64,000 bases of DNA from Treponema sp. GTDB lineage: Bacteria > Spirochaetota > Spirochaetia > Treponematales > Treponemataceae. Made by a program: the position numbers and the translations under genes. The stretch is from NCBI GenBank assembly GCA_016286365.1, contig JAEESN010000002.1:186001-250000 (forward strand), in the 5' to 3' direction. This document shows positions 17,755 through 25,139 of this stretch, in pieces; the first letter of the stretch is position 1; each line of letters opens with the position of its first letter. The notes below the pieces were generated by a model. That model made no database searches. It saw nothing but the letters and a program-made list of their open reading frames with translations, and had not been told where the DNA came from.

Positions 17755-18798
17755 ATGAGGGCTTTTGGACAATTTATTATTTATCTTTTTATCATCTTAA
17801 ACGCATCTCGTGTATTCTTTTCTAAACATATTAAAAAAGATTCCCTAGTGATTCTTGCACCTTTAAGCCTCATTCTTTCGGTTGCAAACATTTTTGCATA
17901 CGGGATTCACGGTATTACCCTTCAGCTTTTTGTTCTTTCCTGCCTGAGTGTAATCATAAATATTCATGCAATTTTACGCTATTCAGAAAAATTGTTCATA
18001 GACAGATTCAGCATTGTGATGAAGGGCGCTTGTATCCTTATCGATATTTTCTGTCTGATATCTTATATCTTCCTTCTTGTAAATAATCCTATAGAAATAA
18101 ATAAAAAATCGTTGAATGTAGTAGAAACAAAAGTTTATTACGAGGGAAGCTTTAGAAACGGATTTACCGAGGCAGAAGTTTTCTCGAAAAAATCAGTTTA
18201 TCTTACTGAATATAAAAAACGAGGTATGGTCGATAAGCCTAAAAATGTAATCGTTTTTGTTCCGGATAAGAGAGGTGATTCTTTTTCTTACAAACCATTT
18301 TTACAGCTTCTTTCGAATAAGGGTTTTATGGTTGTTTCCTGTGATTTTTATACTGATGATGCAGAGTGGCCTGTACAGCACAACGAAAAAATCTGGAGAT
18401 CTTATGAACTTACCCAGAAGAGTTTAAAAAACGGCTCACCTTACTCAGATAATATTCAGAAATATGAATATAACATCTCTGTAGAATGCAATGCACTTAT
18501 TACAATTCTTGATGAACGCTACGGAAAAGAGTGCCGCTACTTCTTTATAACAGACGGAATTGCAGACAGACCTGTTACAAAATTTATAAATTCTGAGCTT
18601 GTAACAGAAAAAGTAAGCGGAAGTTTTGCACTTGATTCAATTCCTGAATATGCAACTCCGGGTTACGGCTGTATAGAAATGACTAATCCGTTCATTGCAA
18701 GAAAACTTGATGTTAAAAAAGATAAAACTGCATTCATTCCAAAATATCTTGCTAAAAAAGCTTCCGAAAAGATTTACGAAGCATGGAGCGCACAATGA
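17755..18798 (+). CDS. Membrane protein with a C-terminal alpha/beta-hydrolase-like domain, unknown function
   Basis: A 347-residue protein I do not recognise. About four membrane segments occupy ~5-112. The rest looks like an alpha/beta-hydrolase core: NVIVFVPDKRGDSFSYKPFL, then KGFMVVSCDF, then YFFITDGIAD at the place where the nucleophile elbow G-x-S-x-G would be. The elbow serine is absent (TDGIAD), so catalysis may be lost. TGAGG precedes the ATG. Its stop overlaps the start of the Nif3-like gene as ATGA, so the two are translationally coupled. Confidence 0.6.
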   Translation: MRAFGQFIIYLFIILNASRVFFSKHIKKDSLVILAPLSLILSVANIFAYGIHGITLQLFVLSCLSVIINIHAILRYSEKLFIDRFSIVMKGACILIDIFCLISYIFLLVNNPIEINKKSLNVVETKVYYEGSFRNGFTEAEVFSKKSVYLTEYKKRGMVDKPKNVIVFVPDKRGDSFSYKPFLQLLSNKGFMVVSCDFYTDDAEWPVQHNEKIWRSYELTQKSLKNGSPYSDNIQKYEYNISVECNALITILDERYGKECRYFFITDGIADRPVTKFINSELVTEKVSGSFALDSIPEYATPGYGCIEMTNPFIARKLDVKKDKTAFIPKYLAKKASEKIYEAWSAQ

Positions 18799-19559
18799 CA
18801 CTCACAGAATTCGATAAATACATAAATTCTTTTTTAAAAAAAGAAGATTATGCCGCAGATATTTCTTTAAACGGAATACAGATTCAAAACTCTGCCCCGG
18901 ATTCAAAAGAGATTAAAAAAATTGCCTTTGCGGTAGATGCCTGTAAAGAGACAGCCGAGCTTGCCGTAAAAGAAGGCGCAGATGTCTTATTTGTTCATCA
19001 CGGATTATTCTGGGGAAGATGCCAGACTGTAACCGGAAGCCTTTACGAGCGACTTTCTTCTTTTATAAAAAACGATCTTGCTTTGTGTGCTTATCATATC
19101 CCGCTTGATGCTAATAACCCTTACGGAAATAACTATGGTCTTGCAAAAAGAATAAATCTTGAAAACTGTACGGAATTCGGACTGTGGCGCGGAATGAAAA
19201 TCGGTGTAAAAGGAGAACTTCCTTCCGAAATGACCGTTGAAGAGCTTGCAAAAAAAATACTCAGACCGGAAAGCCTTCCACGCATCCTTAAATTCGGAAA
19301 AGAAAAAATCCGTACGGTCGGAATTATTTCGGGTGGGGCGAGCGAAGAAGTAAAGGATGCAATCGACGAAGGTCTTGACTGCTATATCACAGGTGAATTT
19401 GAACATGCTGACTTTCACGTTGCTAAAGAAATGGGAATAAATGTAATTTCGGGCGGACACTACGAGACGGAAACTGTAGGAGTTTCACTTGTTATGGAAA
19501 AGGTTCAAAAAGAGCTTGGTCTTGAGTGTACTTTCCTTGAAGTTCCAACTAATCTTTAG
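18795..19559 (+). CDS. Nif3-like dinuclear metal-centre protein (YbgI family)
   Basis: A 254-residue member of the Nif3/YbgI family, whose hexamers bind two metal ions per subunit. Metal ligands are expected in VHHGLFW (~67-73), in the CAYHIPLDAN segment and in the C-terminal SGGHYETE, all present. An upstream in-frame ATG at 18783 would add four residues, but the ATG at 18795 has GGAG 6 nt upstream and overlaps the previous stop as ATGA, so it is preferred. The family is often annotated as GTP cyclohydrolase I type 2, but the true function is unsettled. Confidence 0.88.
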   Translation: MTLTEFDKYINSFLKKEDYAADISLNGIQIQNSAPDSKEIKKIAFAVDACKETAELAVKEGADVLFVHHGLFWGRCQTVTGSLYERLSSFIKNDLALCAYHIPLDANNPYGNNYGLAKRINLENCTEFGLWRGMKIGVKGELPSEMTVEELAKKILRPESLPRILKFGKEKIRTVGIISGGASEEVKDAIDEGLDCYITGEFEHADFHVAKEMGINVISGGHYETETVGVSLVMEKVQKELGLECTFLEVPTNL

Positions 19560-19571
19560 TATATTTAATAT
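19537..19571 (+). promoter_or_regulatory. lspA promoter, leaderless type
   Basis: TTGAAG (19537-19542), a 17-bp spacer and TATATT (19560-19565) lie inside the end of the Nif3-like gene. The -10 box is followed by 6 nt and the lspA ATG at 19572, and no ribosome binding site is visible. Confidence 0.55.
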
Positions 19572-20141
19572 ATGAAAAGTTTAGACGCAAATTTGAAATC
19601 AAAATTACTTCCGATTGTACTTACTCTTGTTGTAATCATCGTAGATCAGATTACTAAAATGCTTATAGTACGATACCTTCCTCTTAAGCCGGGACTATAT
19701 ATGGCATTTGGTCCTCAGTTTTTAGGGGATTTTTTACGAATTGTTCATGTAAGGAATATGGGCGCTGCATTCAGTTTTGGAGCAAACTGGTCAGCAGGGG
19801 CAAGAAGAGTATTTTTCTCTGTAGTTCCTACAATCATCCTTATTGGTGTTTTAATTGTATATTTCAGAACTAATGATTTTACAAAATTACAGAGATGGAC
19901 AATTGCCGGAATTGTAGGTGGTGGTTTTGGAAATATAATCGACAGAATCTTCAGAGCTGATGGCGTAGTTGATTTTATTGATGTTAAATTCTTTGGTCTA
20001 TTTGGGTACGAAAGATGGCCAACATTTAATTTTGCAGATTCCGTTGTAGTTGTGTGTGGATTAATCCTTCTTGTTTCTGTTATAAGTGGAATGATAAAAG
20101 AAGAAAAAGAACACCGCAAAAATAAGGCAAAAGGGGAATAA
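19572..20141 (+). CDS. lspA: Lipoprotein signal peptidase (signal peptidase II)
   Basis: A 189-residue inner-membrane aspartyl protease with four membrane segments that cleaves prolipoproteins before the lipidated Cys. Both catalytic aspartates are in their motifs: GGFGNIIDRIF (D124) and TFNFADSVVV (D156). The conserved VRNMGAAFSF stretch (~60-69) is also present. The C-terminus is a charged tail (KEEKEHRKNK). It serves the many lipoproteins of this genome, including the alpha-2-macroglobulin and the Lol-like system in this window. It probably has its own leaderless promoter despite lying 12 bp after the Nif3-like gene. Confidence 0.95.
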   Translation: MKSLDANLKSKLLPIVLTLVVIIVDQITKMLIVRYLPLKPGLYMAFGPQFLGDFLRIVHVRNMGAAFSFGANWSAGARRVFFSVVPTIILIGVLIVYFRTNDFTKLQRWTIAGIVGGGFGNIIDRIFRADGVVDFIDVKFFGLFGYERWPTFNFADSVVVVCGLILLVSVISGMIKEEKEHRKNKAKGE

Positions 20142-20147
20142 ATACGA

Positions 20148-20170
20148 GTGGTTTCGACAGGCTCAACCAC
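20148..20170 (+). repeat. Short REP-like inverted repeat between lspA and the next gene
   Basis: GTGGTT and AACCAC arms flank an 11-base loop containing TCGACAGGCTC. Short intergenic palindromes with a TTCGACAGGCTCA core occur in many unrelated bacterial genomes (recalled, not searched). The GC-richer sequence stands out from its AT-rich surroundings. It ends about 10 bases before the ribosome binding site of the next gene. Confidence 0.45.
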
Positions 20171-20196
20171 CGCAAAAAAAATGAGGTAAAACTAAT

Positions 20197-20592
20197 ATGG
20201 GAAAATTTGACGAAGAAATAACACAAGAATCAGAAGAGAAAAAAAAGGCAAAAATAGAAGCACAGAGAAAAAAGACAACAACTAATATCTTTTTATTTTT
20301 TGCATGCTGTTGGCATATAATCGAAACCCTTTCTATTATGATTGCAATGTTCATTCTTTATATTATTATCACATACAGAGTACTTCAGGTTCCGGGAAAT
20401 TCACAGGCTGCTGGAATTGCTTCGGCCATTATGTTTGTAGTTATTCTTGTAGGTGGAATGATTCTTGGATTCAGGGTTTATGTTCTTTCTATAAGATGGT
20501 TTATTAAAAAATATCATTACGAAAATAAACTCACAAAAGAAGTTCTTGACCGATATACTAAAATGGCCGGTGAAAAAGAAGAAAAAAAATAA
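20197..20592 (+). CDS. Small membrane protein, unknown function
   Basis: A 131-residue protein with a highly charged N-terminal tail (~1-28, E/K-rich), two membrane segments (~30-62 and ~72-96) and a basic/acidic C-terminal tail. I do not recognise a family. TGAGG lies 10 nt before the ATG. It sits between lspA and mtnN (14 bp gap to mtnN), so it may be co-transcribed with mtnN. Confidence 0.7.
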   Translation: MGKFDEEITQESEEKKKAKIEAQRKKTTTNIFLFFACCWHIIETLSIMIAMFILYIIITYRVLQVPGNSQAAGIASAIMFVVILVGGMILGFRVYVLSIRWFIKKYHYENKLTKEVLDRYTKMAGEKEEKK

Positions 20593-20606
20593 ATTCCGGA
20601 GTTTTT

Positions 20607-21302
20607 ATGACTGGTATAATTGGAGCAATGGAAGCCGAAGTTCAGTCGTTGTGTGATTCTTTAGAAGGACGTACACAGATTGAAGAAGGCGGATATGTTT
20701 TTAATAAAGGAAAACTCTTTAATAAAGACGTTGTTGTAGTAAAAAGCGGAATCGGTAAAGTAAATTCTGCTTTGTGCGCCCAGCTTCTTATTTTAAAATT
20801 CGGAGTAAATCAGGTAATAAACACAGGAATTGCAGGAGCAACGGGCGGAAATCTTGGTATTTTTGATTTTGTTGTTTCAAGCAAAGCACTCTATCACGAT
20901 TTTGATACAACCGCTTTTGGATATAAGCCAGGTCAGGTTCCGGGAATGGATCCGGAGTTTATTGCCGACGAAAAACTTTCAGATTCAGTTATAAAAGCTT
21001 TTTCACAGATGGATTTTTCTAAGGAACACAAGATTGTTAAAGGTCTTGTTGCAAGCGGTGATCAGTTTATCTCTGCCGGTGAGCATAAAGATTACATCAA
21101 AAAAACATTTAATCCGCTTTGTGTAGAAATGGAAGGCGCATCCATTGCACATGCGTGTACAATCAATAAAGTACCGTTTGTAATTGTACGCTGTATGTCC
21201 GATATGGCAGATGAATCTGTAAAATCAACTTACAGCTTTAACGAAGAAACCTGTGCAAACATGTGCGCAAGTCTTGTAAAAAAAATCATCGAAACATTAT
21301 AA
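20607..21302 (+). CDS. mtnN: 5'-methylthioadenosine/S-adenosylhomocysteine nucleosidase
   Basis: A 231-residue nucleosidase that hydrolyses MTA and SAH to adenine and a thioribose or ribosylhomocysteine, clearing by-products of SAM use. The N-terminus GIIGAMEAEV carries the active-site Glu (E11, equivalent to E12 of E. coli), VEMEGASIAH holds the ribose-binding Glu (E176), and RCMSDMAD holds the catalytic Asp (D199). NTGIAGATG is the purine-binding segment. GGAG precedes the ATG. It complements metK and the methionine-synthase reactivation protein elsewhere in the window. Confidence 0.95.
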   Translation: MTGIIGAMEAEVQSLCDSLEGRTQIEEGGYVFNKGKLFNKDVVVVKSGIGKVNSALCAQLLILKFGVNQVINTGIAGATGGNLGIFDFVVSSKALYHDFDTTAFGYKPGQVPGMDPEFIADEKLSDSVIKAFSQMDFSKEHKIVKGLVASGDQFISAGEHKDYIKKTFNPLCVEMEGASIAHACTINKVPFVIVRCMSDMADESVKSTYSFNEETCANMCASLVKKIIETL

Positions 21303-21306
21303 AAGA

Positions 21307-21338
21307 ATAAAAAAACACGCTGAAAATTAATCAGCGTG
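21307..21338 (-). terminator. Rho-independent terminator for the exported-protein gene
   Basis: A perfect 8-bp stem CACGCTGA/TCAGCGTG (21316-21323 and 21331-21338) is followed on the minus strand by a run of T, so it ends transcription of the minus gene at 21390-21923. On the plus strand the hairpin is followed by CTTTCC only, so it may act weakly after mtnN. Confidence 0.8.
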
Positions 21339-21389
21339 CTTTCCTGAATATTAAACTCCATCAATTAACAGAGTTTTTAAGTTGTCCGA

Positions 21390-21923
21390 TTAGAACGGAA
21401 CAAACCAGGTTACACCAACATAAACGTGAATCATGTTGAAAACGGAAAGTAAACCGCCGACAAATGCACCTGCAGGGTCACCTTCGTCAATAACAGACCA
21501 GAGCATTGTAGGAGTAAAGTCACATCCAATATCGATATTTCCTTTTCCAGGACCCCAGTCAAAATCTCCAAAGATAACTCCGGTTTTAACGAATGGAAGA
21601 ACACCGTCTGCACTCATTAAACCACTGGAAATTGTAATACCACCAGCAAGATAATAATTATTTAAATCGAGCTGTAAGTATGGACTTGCATATAAAAATT
21701 TTAAATCTTTTGGGAAGAGAAGATCTTCTGTAATGCGTGCACCTACAGAGAAACCAAAGCCTTCATCAGAAGCAAATTTATATGCAACTTCTTCGTAGAG
21801 AAATGGCATACCAAGACAACTTACTTCAACACCACCATCAAGGCGAATTCCCTGTTCATAAGCAGAAAGTGGAGCAGCAAAAAGGCCTAATACTAATAAT
21901 GTAAGACAAAATCTTTTTTTCAT
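21390..21923 (-). CDS. Exported protein, possibly a small beta-barrel, unknown function
   Basis: A 177-residue protein with a clear signal peptide (MKKRFCLTLLVLGLFAAPLSA) and a mature part rich in Gly, Phe, Tyr and alternating hydrophobics, ending in VYVGVTWFVPF with a terminal aromatic residue, as in outer-membrane barrels. I do not recognise a family. AAGGAGG precedes the ATG. It is a single minus-strand gene between plus-strand blocks with its own terminator, so it is likely monocistronic. Confidence 0.7.
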   Translation of the reverse strand: MKKRFCLTLLVLGLFAAPLSAYEQGIRLDGGVEVSCLGMPFLYEEVAYKFASDEGFGFSVGARITEDLLFPKDLKFLYASPYLQLDLNNYYLAGGITISSGLMSADGVLPFVKTGVIFGDFDWGPGKGNIDIGCDFTPTMLWSVIDEGDPAGAFVGGLLSVFNMIHVYVGVTWFVPF

Positions 21924-22040
21924 AAAAACCTCCTTAGTAGTAACTACCTTCTTATATTATTTTAGCAGATATTTATAAAAAGGAAACAAATTTATTATAA
22001 GAAATCTATTAGAAAAAAAGATTAATTTTTTTTAAATTTA

Positions 22041-22055
22041 TGCTATATTTTTTGT
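22041..22055 (+). promoter_or_regulatory. Extended -10 promoter abutting the DUF1538 start
   Basis: TGC-TATATT (TG at 22041-22042, box 22044-22049) forms an extended -10, followed by 6 nt and the ATG at 22056. No ribosome binding site is visible, so a leaderless transcript is likely. Confidence 0.5.
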
Positions 22056-23510
22056 ATGAATGTGCTTAATAAACTCAAGGAAACACTGATTTCTGTACTC
22101 CCAATTGTGCTCATCGTTCTTATTCTGGGCGTAACAGTGGTTCCATTGGAAAAAGAGCTTTTATTAAGATTCATTCCATCCTCATTACTTTTGATTGCGG
22201 GTCTTACAGTATTTCTTCTTGGAGCCGATATTGCAATCCAGCCGATGGGAGAAAGAACCGGAGCCGAGCTTACAAAAAAGAGGAAACTCTGGCTTATCCT
22301 TCTAACTGCTTTTTTAATCGGATTCATTGTTACTGTAGCAGAGCCCGATATCCAGGTTTTTGCAAATCAGGTACAGAATATCTATCCTTCAATAAATAAA
22401 CTCTTTGTAAGCCTTGTGATTGGTCTTGGAGTTGGTTTTTTTCTGATGGCTGGGCTTCTGCGTTCGGTATTAAATCTTTCTGTAAAAGTTGTTTTATTCA
22501 TTGCCTATCTTATTTTATTTTTTGTGAGCATATTTACTCCTGATTCTTTTTTTGCAGTTGCCTTTGATTCAGGTGGAGCTACAACAGGCCCCATGACAGT
22601 TCCTTTTATAATGGCTCTTGGTATTGGTGTTTCAAACGTCCGTTCAGATAATAAAAACAGCTTTGGACTTACAGGTATTGCCTCTGTTGGCCCTGTCCTT
22701 GCGATTATGCTTTATTCTATTTTTATGAATAAGGCGGGGCTTTTAAATTCTCTTGGTGCAAGTGATGTCATTAGCACCAATTCTTCGTTTACCGCTCTTT
22801 CTGTAATCTTAAAAGAAGTGATTATTTCGATTTCGCCGGTGTTTGTGCTTTTTATAATCTTTCAGTTAACACTTTTAAAACTTACAAAACGCCAGCTTTT
22901 TAAAATCATAATCGGTTTTGCTTACTGTTTTACAGGGCTCACTTTATTTCTGTTCGGAGTAAACAATGGTTTTATGCAGGCCGGCCTTGCTCTTGGTAAA
23001 AAGCTTGGTGAGCTTGTAAACGTAAATGGAGGAGCCTGGTATATTCTTTTATTGATTACGGGTCTTGTGTTTGGAGCAATTATTGTCTGTGCGGAACCTG
23101 CTGTATGGTGTTTGAGTGAACAGGTGGAACAGGTTTCGGGCGGTACAATCAGAAGAAAGATGCTTTTAATCTTCCTTGCCGGAGGAACTTCTTTAGCAAT
23201 AGGTCTTTCTTTGTGGCGGGCTGTTTCGGGCTTTAATTTAAAATATATTCTGATTCCGGGTTATTTAATCGCCTTTATCCTTATGATTTTTAGTCCCGAT
23301 ATGTTTTCGGGCATAGCATTTGATTCTGGCGGTGTTGCTTCGGGGCCACTTACTTCGACCTTCGTTCTTTCGTTTACGATTGGAGCTTCGAGTGGGGCTG
23401 CCGGTAATTCAGATTCTTTTGGTGTAATCGCCCTTGTAGCGATGATGCCTTTAATTGCGGTTCAACTTATGGGAATTATTTATAAATTTAAAACGAGAGG
23501 TACCAGATGA
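22056..23510 (+). CDS. DUF1538 family membrane protein with internal duplication
   Basis: A 484-residue polytopic membrane protein, 12 or more helices, of the DUF1538 family. The sequence is an internal tandem repeat. The first half has VTVAEPDIQVFANQV and SPDSFFAVAFDSGGATTGPM, and the second half has IIVCAEPAVWCLSEQVEQV and SPDMFSGIAFDSGGVASGPL. The repeated FDSGG-(A/V)-T/S-GP loop probably lines a pore or substrate site, one per repeat in inverted or parallel arrangement. Substrate is unknown. The stop overlaps the PII-like gene by 4 nt (ATGA), which predicts a regulated transporter. Confidence 0.82.
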   Translation: MNVLNKLKETLISVLPIVLIVLILGVTVVPLEKELLLRFIPSSLLLIAGLTVFLLGADIAIQPMGERTGAELTKKRKLWLILLTAFLIGFIVTVAEPDIQVFANQVQNIYPSINKLFVSLVIGLGVGFFLMAGLLRSVLNLSVKVVLFIAYLILFFVSIFTPDSFFAVAFDSGGATTGPMTVPFIMALGIGVSNVRSDNKNSFGLTGIASVGPVLAIMLYSIFMNKAGLLNSLGASDVISTNSSFTALSVILKEVIISISPVFVLFIIFQLTLLKLTKRQLFKIIIGFAYCFTGLTLFLFGVNNGFMQAGLALGKKLGELVNVNGGAWYILLLITGLVFGAIIVCAEPAVWCLSEQVEQVSGGTIRRKMLLIFLAGGTSLAIGLSLWRAVSGFNLKYILIPGYLIAFILMIFSPDMFSGIAFDSGGVASGPLTSTFVLSFTIGASSGAAGNSDSFGVIALVAMMPLIAVQLMGIIYKFKTRGTR

Positions 23511-24157
23511 AATATAAAATCATAGTTTCTATTGTTCCTCATAACAGCGGTCAACTGATTATTGATGCATCAAGAAATGCCGGTGCTACCGGGGCTACAG
23601 TTTTGATGGGAAAAGGTACGGCGGCAAATTCAGTTTTGCAGATGCTTGGTTTTGGTGATTCATCAAAGGACGTTGTTTTAATCATCATAGAAGAAGAAAA
23701 AGAGAAGGATGTTTTTTCCGAAATTTTAAAAGTAACCGAAAATAAAAAGAAGCGGTTCGGAATCATTTTTACACTCGATGCGGGAAGTTTTATAAAGGCC
23801 GGAAAAAAACAGAAGGATAATGAAGGAGAAAAATATATGGATAAAGAAAATGACTATCAGATGATAAATATAATCGTAAACAAGGGGCTTGCAGAAGAAG
23901 CGATGGCTGCGGCAAGAAAAGCGGGTGCTGGCGGTGGAACTATAATCGGTGCGCGTGGAACAGCAAAAGAGGGTGATGCAAAATTCTTTGGAATGGAAAT
24001 TGTTCCCGAAAAAGAAATGCTCATGATTTTAGTTCCTACAGCTAAAAAAGATGATGTTATAAAAGCAGTAACAGAGCTTTCATGTTTTTCTAAGGCAGGA
24101 AGCGGAATTGTATTTTGTAACGGCGCCCAGAATTTTACAATGCTTGGAAATGAATAA
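23507..24157 (+). CDS. Tandem PII-like regulatory protein (two domains)
   Basis: A 216-residue protein made of two PII-like domains (~1-100 and ~117-216). Each has the beta-alpha-beta start and a Gly-rich turn: GATGATVLMGKGTA in the first, GAGGGTIIGARGTAKEGD in the second. The classical T-loop with its uridylylated Tyr is not evident, so this is a PII-like rather than a GlnB/GlnK protein. It is coupled by ATGA overlap to the DUF1538 protein and probably gates it in response to a nucleotide or other metabolite. An in-frame ATG at 23837 with AAGGAG 8 nt upstream could separately produce the second domain. Confidence 0.8.
   Translation: MKYKIIVSIVPHNSGQLIIDASRNAGATGATVLMGKGTAANSVLQMLGFGDSSKDVVLIIIEEEKEKDVFSEILKVTENKKKRFGIIFTLDAGSFIKAGKKQKDNEGEKYMDKENDYQMINIIVNKGLAEEAMAAARKAGAGGGTIIGARGTAKEGDAKFFGMEIVPEKEMLMILVPTAKKDDVIKAVTELSCFSKAGSGIVFCNGAQNFTMLGNE
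23823..23839 (+). promoter_or_regulatory. Strong internal ribosome binding site and ATG inside the tandem PII gene
   Basis: AAGGAG at 23823-23828 is 8 nt from an in-frame ATG at 23837 (residue 111), exactly at the linker before the second PII domain. The second domain, about 106 residues and the length of a normal PII protein, could be translated on its own. Confidence 0.5.
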
Positions 24158-24198
24158 TCAGGACACTGAATACAGAAAGGCAGATACAGGATTTTTAT

Positions 24199-25026
24199 AT
24201 GGAAAACGAATTAAAAGAAAGATTTATAAATCTTGAAGAAGTTGATTCAACAAATACATATGCATTAAAACTCATAGACACTTACGAAATGCAGAAAAAG
24301 ACAGAGCTTCTTCCAAAAATCACAGTGATTGCAGGAAAACAGACTGGTGGAAGGGGCCGGATGAACAGAAAGTTTTATTCACCCGAATTTGCGGGACTTT
24401 ACATGTCTACAATTTACTTTCCAAAAGAAAGAATTCTTACTCCTGCTTTGATTACTCCTCTTGCGGCAGTAGCTGTTTCAAGGGCTTTGTATAAAAAATC
24501 TGGAATAGAAACTCAGATTAAATGGGTGAATGATATTTACATCGGAACAAAAAAAGTTTGCGGAATTCTTGCAGAGGGACACATCGATACAAAAAAGGGA
24601 ATGGTTGATTCAGTTGTAATCGGTTTTGGATTAAATCTTTTTAACAGGGCATTCCCCGAAAGCATAAAAAATAAGGCAGGTTCAGTTTTTTCCGATAAGG
24701 ATTTTACAAGCGACGAAAAAGCAATCTATAAACAGGAAATTGCAGAATTAATACTCGAAGAATTATATGCCCTGCTTGATAATCAGAAAGAAGTGTGCAG
24801 CGGCGAAAGCGGTTCTAACGAAGTTCTAAAACAGGCTATGAATGAATACCGCGAAAGGTCGAATGTAATTGGTAAAACGGTTGAACTATTTCCTGTTATA
24901 AACAATACAAGAAGCTATAAGGCTTTGATTCTCGATATTACGGAAAAGGCACAACTTAAAATTCAGAAAGAAGACGGCTCGATCCACTTTATAGACACCG
25001 GCGAAATCTCGATGAGTATGGATTAA
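24199..25026 (+). CDS. birA: Biotin-[acetyl-CoA-carboxylase] ligase
   Basis: A 275-residue class I biotin protein ligase without the N-terminal DNA-binding domain of E. coli BirA. It adenylates biotin and attaches it to the carrier protein of biotin-dependent carboxylases. Landmarks are LEEVDSTNTYA (~12-22), the biotin/ATP loop TGGRGRMNRKF (~51-61) and KWVNDIYIGTKKVCGILAE (~110-128), which includes the catalytic Lys. The ribosome binding site is weak (AGG). It starts 41 bp after the PII gene and converges on pbpC. Without a helix-turn-helix it cannot repress biotin genes itself. Confidence 0.92.
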   Translation: MENELKERFINLEEVDSTNTYALKLIDTYEMQKKTELLPKITVIAGKQTGGRGRMNRKFYSPEFAGLYMSTIYFPKERILTPALITPLAAVAVSRALYKKSGIETQIKWVNDIYIGTKKVCGILAEGHIDTKKGMVDSVVIGFGLNLFNRAFPESIKNKAGSVFSDKDFTSDEKAIYKQEIAELILEELYALLDNQKEVCSGESGSNEVLKQAMNEYRERSNVIGKTVELFPVINNTRSYKALILDITEKAQLKIQKEDGSIHFIDTGEISMSMD

Positions 25027-25058
25027 GCGTGCGCATTTTGGAGTCGGGGGATATACGT

Positions 25059-25126
25059 GCATTCCCGGGGCCCCGGATTTTGCCATGCATTTGTGGGCAC
25101 GAGAAAGATGTATTTCCGGGGCCCCT
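25059..25126. repeat. Two GC-rich CCGGGGCCCC palindromic repeats between convergent genes
   Basis: CCGGGGCCCC occurs at 25065-25074 and again at 25116-25125, 51 bp apart, each preceded by a related G(C/T)ATT(C/T) lead-in. The whole 113-bp birA-pbpC gap is much richer in G+C than the surrounding sequence and contains no T-run, gene or tRNA that I can see. Function is unknown. Confidence 0.6.
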
Positions 25127-25139
25127 GCAGATTGTATCC

